Positions 1 to 4,128 of a stretch of 5,898 nucleotides of DNA are shown here, in pieces. Where the stretch lies: the NCBI GenBank assembly GCA_947278105.1, contig CAMYOR010000063.1, forward strand, positions 1 to 5,898, read 5' to 3'. The notes beneath the pieces were generated by a model. That model had not been told where the DNA came from and did no database searches. It worked only from the letters and a program-made list of their open reading frames with translations. The first letter of the stretch is position 1. Each line of letters opens with the position of its first letter. A program made the translations under genes and the position numbers. The stretch comes from an uncultured Tissierellia bacterium. Its GTDB lineage: Bacteria > Bacillota > Clostridia > Tissierellales > Peptoniphilaceae.

Positions 1-21
1 CCGAAGGCAAAGCGGTTTTAG
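1..21 (+). other. Possible last codons of an upstream gene
   Basis: Reading from base 1 gives PKAKRF followed by TAG at 19-21, and a terminator-like hairpin begins three bases later. That spacing would suit the 3' end of a gene that lies outside the window. The other two frames run through the hairpin before stopping, so this frame is the most sensible. Seven codons cannot identify a product, and the bases may simply be intergenic. Confidence 0.25.
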
Positions 22-23
22 CC

Positions 24-47
24 GCCCGCCGGAGGCGGGCTTCCTTC
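24..47 (+). terminator. Hairpin terminator of the upstream gene
   Basis: GCCCGCC (24-30) pairs perfectly with GGCGGGC (34-40) around a GGA loop, and the pyrimidine-rich TTCCTTCT follows. The seven-pair all-GC stem and pyrimidine tail fit an intrinsic terminator for a plus-strand gene left of the window. The tail is not a pure T run, so efficiency is uncertain. Confidence 0.5.
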
Positions 48-63
48 TGAACTAAGCCCTCAC

Positions 64-145
64 TCCACCCTAAATGGCGTTTTCGGCCATTTAGGGTGGA
101 ATGGGGATTCCACCCCAAATGGTACTTTTCGGCGTTTGGGGTGGA
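64..145. repeat. Double-hairpin cassette A
   Basis: Hairpin 1 pairs 64-78 with 86-100 over 15 perfect base pairs around a 7-nt GTTTTCG loop; it is the longest stem of the array. Hairpin 2 pairs 109-119 with 135-145 over 11 base pairs and carries the C:G variant (CACCCC / GGGGTG). The linker is ATGGGGAT. The AT-rich motif follows at 160-176, in the variant form ending TTGAC. Confidence 0.85.
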
Positions 146-191
146 ATTGAAGGCGATTCTTTGATAAATTTTTGACGATGTTCCTCCTTTA

Positions 192-275
192 TTCCACCCT
201 AATTGGCGTTTTCGACGGCTTAGGGTGGAATGGGGGTTCCACCCTAAATGGCACTTTTCGGGGTTTAGGGTGGAG
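192..275. repeat. Double-hairpin cassette B
   Basis: Hairpin 1 pairs 192-202 with 220-230 (11 bp). Hairpin 2 pairs 238-248 with 264-274 (11 bp). The right arm of hairpin 1 is also complementary to the left arm of hairpin 2 across the short TGGGGG linker, so a central hairpin is a possible alternative. The AT-rich motif follows at 288-304 with the variant core AAATATTTAAC. Confidence 0.85.
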
Positions 276-321
276 TTGAACAATGTTTTTGATAAATATT
301 TAACGAAATTTCGTCTTTTCC

Positions 322-403
322 TCCACCCCAATCGGCGTTTTCGAGGGTTTGGGGTGGAAGGAGGATTCCACCCTAAATAGCACTTTTCAGGGTTTAGGGT
401 GGA
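322..403. repeat. Double-hairpin cassette C
   Basis: Hairpin 1 pairs 322-331 with 349-358 and has the C:G variant on both arms. Hairpin 2 pairs 367-377 with 393-403. The linker is AGGAGGAT. The AT-rich motif follows at 417-433, and after it comes an extra segment that makes the next interval 150 bp instead of 129. Confidence 0.85.
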
Positions 404-440
404 GTGAGGCAGAATTTTTGATAAATTTTTAACAGGTCCG

Positions 441-456
441 ATCGGTTCGCCCGACA
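441..456. repeat. 16-bp direct repeat in the spacer, copy 1
   Basis: ATCGGTTCGCCCGACA occurs here and again 150 bases on at 591-606, in each case just after the AT-rich motif. It contains a short inverted repeat, TCGG / CCGA. The first two spacers lack it, so cassettes C and D share a longer repeat unit than A and B. Confidence 0.8.
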
Positions 457-471
457 TGAACCCTTCCCTAC

Positions 472-553
472 TCCACCCTAATCGGCATTTTCATGGGTTT
501 AGGGTGGAATGAGGGTTCCACCCTAAATCGCACTTTTCAGGGTTTAGGGTGGA
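472..553. repeat. Double-hairpin cassette D
   Basis: Hairpin 1 pairs 472-481 with 499-508, and hairpin 2 pairs 517-527 with 543-553. The first-hairpin loop has diverged slightly (GGCATTTTCATGGG). The AT-rich motif follows at 567-583, then the same extra segment as after cassette C. This is the last cassette before the end of the membrane-protein gene. Confidence 0.85.
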
Positions 554-590
554 GTTGAAGGAAATTTTTGATAAATTTTTAACGGGCTCC

Positions 591-606
591 ATCGGTTCGC
601 CCGACA
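591..606. repeat. 16-bp direct repeat in the spacer, copy 2
   Basis: This is an exact second copy of the 16-mer at 441-456. It follows the last AT-rich motif and ends 15 bases before the stop codon of the minus-strand gene, marking the right boundary of array-derived sequence. Confidence 0.8.
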
Positions 607-621
607 AGGACTCCTCAAATT

Positions 622-1389
622 TTATGGAAGGTTATTCTCTTCTACCCGCTGGGAAAAGGTGAGGGGCGGGGTTCGCCGGCTCAGGTCTTCTCTCCTGGTG
701 CGGGTAAACTGAATAAAAATTAGGTAAATATAGGGCATTCCCAGGTTCGTTTCTAGGAGGGAATTGATGAGAAGGGGGCGGAGCTTCTGAGAAAGGCTTG
801 CAAAACCGGCCGACCGGATGCCTCCGAAAAGGAGGGCGAATTCCCAGGCGAACTGGATGAGTATTCCGATCAGAAGGAGCCGGGGAATCGGCAGCCGGCG
901 GGCCTTTTCTTTTTCCCTGAGGTTATAAAGGATGAGAATCAAATAGCCGACAAAAAGCATTATGGCCATGCCCCCGTGATAGGAAGAGGTCGTCCTTTGG
1001 ATCAGGATTGGGGACTGGGAGCAGCCGATCTGTCCTGCGATAAGGGGGGCCATCAGCCACCAGGAAAAAATTAACAGGGACCATTCAAAAAGATGGTCAT
1101 CCCGGTCCATGGCCAGCCAAATCCAGGAAAAATTAGTAAAGCCGTAGGACATGGACATCCAGAGGAGGACTTTAAAAAGGCTGTGGCCAGGGGAAATGGA
1201 ACGGGTATTTAGGGCCAGGTGAAAGATGCCATAGTCCACGGCAAAATAAACCAGGCCAAAAATCAGGCCCACAATAAAACTGGTCTTTTTCTTTCTGTAT
1301 AGTAATAGGCCCGCATAAAGCAGAAGAAAGGCGATGTCAAGCCAAATATAGGTTACGGTAAATTGCCGGCGGGCAATCAGTTCCTGCAT
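622..1389 (-). CDS. Uncharacterised multi-pass membrane protein (255 aa)
   Basis: I do not recognise a named family or function. The 255-residue product is strongly hydrophobic, with about seven likely membrane segments near residues 11-31, 37-60, 71-93, 101-120, 138-156, 169-190 and 216-228. It has short loops and a basic, charged C-terminal tail. Candidate conserved stretches are YGFTNFSWIWL (82-92), SSYHGGM (135-141), QFAWE (179-183) and SLLETNLGMPY (210-220), which are rich in polar and aromatic residues within the membrane region. I chose the ATG at 1389 because AAAGGAGG lies 5 nt before it. An in-frame ATG at 1434 would add 15 residues, but it lies at or before the transcription start predicted from the extended -10 box at 1437-1445. 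The gene stands alone: it is divergent from the truncated symporter, and its 3' end faces the hairpin array. No intrinsic terminator of its own is visible. A membrane location is secure; any role is unknown. Confidence 0.85.
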   Translation of the reverse strand: MQELIARRQFTVTYIWLDIAFLLLYAGLLLYRKKKTSFIVGLIFGLVYFAVDYGIFHLALNTRSISPGHSLFKVLLWMSMSYGFTNFSWIWLAMDRDDHLFEWSLLIFSWWLMAPLIAGQIGCSQSPILIQRTTSSYHGGMAIMLFVGYLILILYNLREKEKARRLPIPRLLLIGILIQFAWEFALLFGGIRSAGFASLSQKLRPLLINSLLETNLGMPYIYLIFIQFTRTRREDLSRRTPPLTFSQRVEENNLP

Positions 1390-1394
1390 GGGCG

Positions 1395-1402
1395 CCTCCT
1401 TT
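1395..1402 (-). promoter_or_regulatory. Ribosome binding site that decides the start
   Basis: The minus strand reads AAAGGAGG, then 5 nt, then ATG (1389-1387). This near-perfect site selects the internal ATG over the upstream in-frame ATG at 1434. An upstream CCTCC in the same leader (minus-strand copy of 1416-1420) could pair with the GGAGG and mask it. Confidence 0.75.
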
Positions 1403-1403
1403 G

Positions 1404-1428
1404 ATCTCCCGGTGGGGAGGTTTTTTTT
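1404..1428 (+). terminator. Terminator-like hairpin, overlapping the minus-strand leader
   Basis: On the plus strand, CTCCC (1406-1410) pairs with GGGAG (1415-1419) around GGTG. The stem can be extended with A-U and G-U pairs to about seven, and eight T residues follow at 1421-1428. This has the form of an intrinsic terminator. No plus-strand gene ends nearby, because the flanking gene runs the other way. It may guard the truncated symporter frame from read-through, be a relic of a lost leader, or be a by-product of pairing in the minus-strand 5' UTR. Confidence 0.4.
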
Positions 1429-1436
1429 GTGCATTT

Positions 1437-1445
1437 ATTATACCA
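1437..1445 (-). promoter_or_regulatory. Extended -10 promoter of the membrane-protein gene
   Basis: The minus strand reads TGGTATAAT, a perfect TATAAT with the upstream TGn extension. Transcription would start near 1430, giving a leader of about 40 nt before the ATG at 1389. The best -35 candidate, TTCAGG at 1461-1466 with an 18-nt spacer, is weak; extended -10 promoters tolerate that. Confidence 0.55.
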
Positions 1446-1522
1446 GGCTTTGGAGGCCAACCTGAAAAGAAAGTGCAAGGCGCCGCTGGCCGGCCAGGAG
1501 AGCGGCGGAGGCGGGCGGGCCC

Positions 1523-2560
1523 ATGTACTATATTGACCGGGGCCTGGGCCTTCCCTGGCTGGGGAAATTCTTCGCCTGCTTTGCGGCTCTGGCCACCTTC
1601 GGCATTGGCAACTCCACCCAGTCGAACGCCATTGCCAGCATTTTAAACACAAACCTTAATATCCACACGATGATCGTGGGCATTGTCCTTTCTATTCTCG
1701 TTGCCATTGTCATTTTGGGCGGGATTCACTCGATCTCCAAGGTCACGGAAAAGCTGGTTCCGATGATGGCCGCCTTCTATATGATTGGCGGAATCACCGT
1801 TTTAATTGCCAACGGGCACGCCATTCCCGGCGTGGTCTCCTCCATTTTCTCGGAGGCTTTCTCGACGAGAGCGGCGGCCGGCGGGGCGGCGGGTTCAGTC
1901 ATGGCCCTGGCCCTTCGGTCCGGCACTGCCCGAGGGGTCTTCACCAATGAGGCGGGGCTGGGATCGTCCCCGATCGCACAGGCCTCCGCTTCGACCGACC
2001 ATCCCACTCGTCAGGGGATCTGGGGGGTCTTTGAGGTTTTCATTGACACCATTGTCGTCTGCACCATCACGGCTCTGGTGATTCTGACCTCGGGAGTATT
2101 AGAGGATCCGGCCATTACGGCGGATGTCGCATCGGCGACGGCCTTCTCCTCCGTCTTTTCCTGGGGCAAGTATATCGTCACCATCGGCCTGGTCCTCTTC
2201 GCCTTCTCCACCATCCTCGGCTGGGAGTACTACGGAGAAAGGGCGGCCCGCTACCTTTTCGGCGACAAGATCACCAAGCCCTACCGGTTCCTCTACATCC
2301 TCGTCTGTTTCCTGGGAACCCAGATTGAACTGGGCGTGGCCTGGACGATTGCGGATATTTTAAACGCCATGATGGCCTTCCCCAACCTGGTGGGCCTGCT
2401 CTTCCTCTCGGGCGATGTCGTCCGCCTGACCAAGGACTTCTTTGACGATCCGGACCGGATCCGGACTTCTCCGGACGAATACCGGCACCTTTTAAAGGGC
2501 AAGGGGATGGAGGCCGTCAATAGCGATTCTCCTGCGGAAGAGTTTTCGGCGGGCTCTTAG
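1523..2560 (+). CDS. N-terminally truncated sodium:alanine symporter (AGCS), probable pseudogene
   Basis: The 345-residue frame aligns without gaps to residues 134-463 of the full-length AGCS protein at 4129-5532, with about 78% identity by my own count (roughly 259 of 330). It retains GNSTQSNA, ARGVFTNEAGLGSSPIAQA, GIWGVFEVF, GWEYYGE and the AWTIADILNA segment, and adds an 11-residue tail. It lacks the first ~130 residues, hence about three membrane helices, including the GTGN stretch and the GGPGAVFWMW family signature. Homology starts with AGGP at 1511-1522; the same frame is open back to a TGA at 1463 but encodes unrelated, arginine-rich residues with no start codon. GGAGG lies 11 nt before ATG 1523, so translation is conceivable. 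In the LeuT-type fold of this family the first helix lines the ion and substrate site, so a working transporter is unlikely. The body has no frameshift or stop, implying recent truncation. A strong terminator follows. Confidence 0.8.
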   Translation: MYYIDRGLGLPWLGKFFACFAALATFGIGNSTQSNAIASILNTNLNIHTMIVGIVLSILVAIVILGGIHSISKVTEKLVPMMAAFYMIGGITVLIANGHAIPGVVSSIFSEAFSTRAAAGGAAGSVMALALRSGTARGVFTNEAGLGSSPIAQASASTDHPTRQGIWGVFEVFIDTIVVCTITALVILTSGVLEDPAITADVASATAFSSVFSWGKYIVTIGLVLFAFSTILGWEYYGERAARYLFGDKITKPYRFLYILVCFLGTQIELGVAWTIADILNAMMAFPNLVGLLFLSGDVVRLTKDFFDDPDRIRTSPDEYRHLLKGKGMEAVNSDSPAEEFSAGS

Positions 2561-2578
2561 AACGTCTAATTTTCAACG

Positions 2579-2615
2579 AAAGAAGGGGCTTTATGACCAG
2601 CCCCTTCTTTTTTTT
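2579..2615 (+). terminator. Intrinsic terminator of the truncated symporter
   Basis: AGAAGGGGCT (2581-2590) pairs perfectly with AGCCCCTTCT (2599-2608) around an 8-nt loop, with two more A-T pairs at the base. The descending arm runs into ten consecutive T residues (2606-2615). It lies 18 nt past the stop codon and separates this gene from alr. Confidence 0.92.
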
Positions 2616-2671
2616 CTCAAAAAAACTGCCCCTCTCGGAAGAAAAAAACACCCTATTGTTCCTCTTTGCGA

Positions 2672-2700
2672 TATAATAAATAAAAATGACAAATTATAAA
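2672..2700 (+). promoter_or_regulatory. AT-rich promoter region of alr
   Basis: A perfect TATAAT (2672-2677) and a TATAAA (2695-2700) lie in a very AT-rich stretch 50-78 nt before the alr start, directly after the upstream terminator. Neither has a good -35 box at 16-18 nt, so the exact promoter is uncertain. A promoter is expected here because alr must be transcribed independently. Confidence 0.35.
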
Positions 2701-2749
2701 TAAATTTTAGGTTTTTCGCAATGAACGCCTTTAGACTGGAGGAGAGAGA

Positions 2750-3901
2750 ATGTCATCCCGCAATTATATCGAAGTCAATCTTAACACGATCAAGGAGGAT
2801 TTGGCCGGGCTCAAGGCCCTGGCTCCGGGACGAAAGGTCTTCGGGGTGATGAAGGCCAATGCCTATGGCCTGGGCGCCGCCGTCATCGCCAAGGAAATTG
2901 AAGACGAGGTGGATTTCTTCTGCGTTGCCCTGCCCGAGGAGGCCCAGGAGCTGATCGAAAACCATATCCGCAAGCCCATCCTCTGCCTGGGCTTCCTGCC
3001 TGATGAGTGGATGGACTATTACGCAGAGTTTCACGTCCGCCCGGCCATCTTTACCCTGGAAGCCGCTGAGAAGTACAACGCCGTGGCCAGGGAAAAAGGA
3101 GTCGTGGCTCCCGTTCATATTGCCCTAGATACGGGTCATACCCGGATCGGCTTTATGTGGGATGATCCCAAGGTCTATGAGAAGATCGGAAAAGTCGCCC
3201 AAATGGAGAACCTTCGCATTGAGGGAATGTTCTCCCACTTTGCGACAGCCGATGAGGAAGAAACTTCCTTTATGTACAAGCAAAGGGACCGGTATTTACA
3301 GGTTTCCAAGGGCCTAAAGGAGCGGAGCATTGACGTCGGCATCCACCACCTGGCCAATGATGCCGGAGTTTTGCGGGCCGAGGAAGAGACCCTGATGGAC
3401 GGGGTTCGGGTCGGCATTTCCCTATATGGAGAGTCGCCTTCGCCCTATATGGCGGAATTTATCAAAGAGCACAAATCCATGGACCTCAAGCCGGTCTTCC
3501 AGTGGTACGCGGCCATTAACAACGTAAAAGAGGTCAAGGCGGGAGTTCCAATCAGCTATGGGGGAACTTGGACCACGCCCAGGGATTCCAAAATTGCAAC
3601 CGTTCAGACGGGCTATGCCGATGGCTATAACCGCCTGCTTTCCAATAAAGGGACGATCATCGTGGGCGGGAAGAAATGCCCCATCGCCGGAAGGGTCTGC
3701 ATGGACCAGGTTATGGTTGATGTAACCGATGTCCCGGATGTCAAGATCGGGGACCAGGTCATTCTTCTCGGAAAGGATCCCCAGACCGGAGCCGAAATCA
3801 CCGCCCAGGAAATGGCGGACCTCTGCGGGACCATCAACTATGAAATTATGTCCGATATCTCCCCCCGGGTGAGTCGGCGGTATATCGGAAAAACAAAGTA
3901 A
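2750..3901 (+). CDS. alr: Alanine racemase (PLP-dependent)
   Basis: This cytosolic enzyme interconverts L- and D-alanine using pyridoxal phosphate and supplies D-alanine for peptidoglycan. At 383 residues it has normal family length. The N-terminal barrel carries the PLP lysine K35 in VMKANAYGLG; the usual pattern has YGHG. Further landmarks are R132 in TGHTRIGF, H163 in FSHFATAD, HLANDAG (200-206), R220 in DGVRVGISLYG, the second catalytic base Y270 in SYGGTW, GYADGYNR (288-295), GRVCMDQVMVD (314-324) and Y364 in NYEIMSDISPRVSRRY. The lysine that is carbamylated in well-studied Alr enzymes (xHxKxDTG) is alanine here: A125 in VHIALDTG. GGAGGAG lies 5-7 nt before the ATG. The gene sits between two AGCS symporter frames but has its own terminator. 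The fold and racemase class are secure; preference for alanine over other amino acids is likely but not proven, given the A125 change. Confidence 0.95.
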   Translation: MSSRNYIEVNLNTIKEDLAGLKALAPGRKVFGVMKANAYGLGAAVIAKEIEDEVDFFCVALPEEAQELIENHIRKPILCLGFLPDEWMDYYAEFHVRPAIFTLEAAEKYNAVAREKGVVAPVHIALDTGHTRIGFMWDDPKVYEKIGKVAQMENLRIEGMFSHFATADEEETSFMYKQRDRYLQVSKGLKERSIDVGIHHLANDAGVLRAEEETLMDGVRVGISLYGESPSPYMAEFIKEHKSMDLKPVFQWYAAINNVKEVKAGVPISYGGTWTTPRDSKIATVQTGYADGYNRLLSNKGTIIVGGKKCPIAGRVCMDQVMVDVTDVPDVKIGDQVILLGKDPQTGAEITAQEMADLCGTINYEIMSDISPRVSRRYIGKTK

Positions 3902-3906
3902 TGTGC

Positions 3907-3955
3907 GCTTTCTACCCGGCCGGCCCCGGGCCGGCCGGGTAGAAAGCTTCTTATC
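3907..3955 (+). terminator. Long GC-rich hairpin after alr
   Basis: Positions 3907-3926 and 3928-3947 are perfect inverted repeats, giving up to 20 base pairs around a single central base; a real loop would open a few of these. It begins 6 nt after the alr stop and is followed by TTCTTAT. The T tract is weak, but the stem is very stable. The same GCTTCTTAT ending follows the terminator at 5778-5816, which supports a terminator role. Confidence 0.75.
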
Positions 3956-4004
3956 CAACAAGGAGAATAGAGTAAATATCAACTATGCTTTAAAAGTGAT
4001 AGAG

Positions 4005-4053
4005 AAAGGAGGAAGGAAAGGTCCTTTCCGGGCGGATGGATAGTCCGGGAAGG
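4005..4053 (+). promoter_or_regulatory. Structured stretch in the region before agcS
   Basis: CCTTTCCGGG (4023-4032) can pair with TCCGGGAAGG (4044-4053), with two G-U pairs. The same CCTTTCC can instead pair with GGAAAGG (4015-4021). An AAAGGAGG at 4005-4012 looks like a ribosome binding site but has no start codon at a suitable distance. If transcribed, the stretch could adopt competing folds. It matches no riboswitch I know; in particular I see no glycine-riboswitch core. Confidence 0.3.
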
Positions 4054-4063
4054 CAAACCAGGA

Positions 4064-4093
4064 TGGAGATCATTTTATTTTTGGCTTTATACT
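4064..4093 (+). promoter_or_regulatory. Candidate promoter of the full-length symporter
   Basis: TATACT (4088-4093) has a TGGAGA at 4064-4069 (four of six -35 positions) with an 18-nt spacer. It would start transcription near 4100 and leave a leader of about 29 nt. It is a modest match and the best one seen in the 227-base gap between alr and the symporter. Confidence 0.35.
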
Positions 4094-4128
4094 GAACTCT
4101 TTCCATAACCTTATTTAGGAGGCTACAA

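Larger units (their letters stand above)
63..583. repeat. Tandem array of four double-hairpin cassettes
   Basis: Four cassettes start at 64, 193, 322 and 472 (spacing 129, 129 and 150). Each holds two inverted repeats with arms of the form TCCACCCTAAA / TTTAGGGTGGA. Loops are conserved by position: the first hairpin has GGCRTTTTCR and the second has GYACTTTTCR, with TTTTC in all eight. A 6-8 nt G-rich linker joins the two hairpins. Between cassettes lies the AT-rich motif TTTGATAAATWTTTRAC. Two hairpins (109-145 and 322-358) carry C:G where the others carry T:A, changed on both arms, so pairing is maintained. No reading frame of note crosses the array. It lies between the 3' end of the minus-strand membrane gene and a probable upstream plus-strand gene, the setting typical of REP-like intergenic elements. 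No match to a named repeat family is claimed. Confidence 0.9.

Noticed and set aside
1..12. End of a glycine riboswitch (CCGAAGGCAAA)
   Set aside because: Only a short chance-level match; the other conserved aptamer segments do not follow, and the next feature is a terminator.
64..553. CRISPR-like array
   Set aside because: The repeated units are long paired hairpins with conserved loops, and the spacers are themselves conserved. There are no unique spacers between short direct repeats, and no cas genes are present.
86..560. T-box riboswitch, because AGGGTGGAA resembles the AGGGTGGNACCGCG core
   Set aside because: ACCGCG never follows, the motif occurs eight times as a hairpin arm, and no regulated plus-strand gene follows.
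1390..1434. N-terminal extension of the membrane protein from ATG 1434
   Set aside because: That ATG has no ribosome binding site and lies at or before the predicted transcription start, whereas the ATG at 1389 has AAAGGAGG 5 nt upstream.
2721..2760. Upstream short ORF before alr (ATG at 2721)
   Set aside because: It is out of frame with alr, has no ribosome binding site, and its reading merely overlaps the true start.
2753..3982. Long antisense reading frames opposite alr (for example 3422-3982 and 2753-3118)
   Set aside because: The plus frame contains an unmistakable racemase. The antisense products have no recognisable motifs and reflect the codon bias of the real gene.
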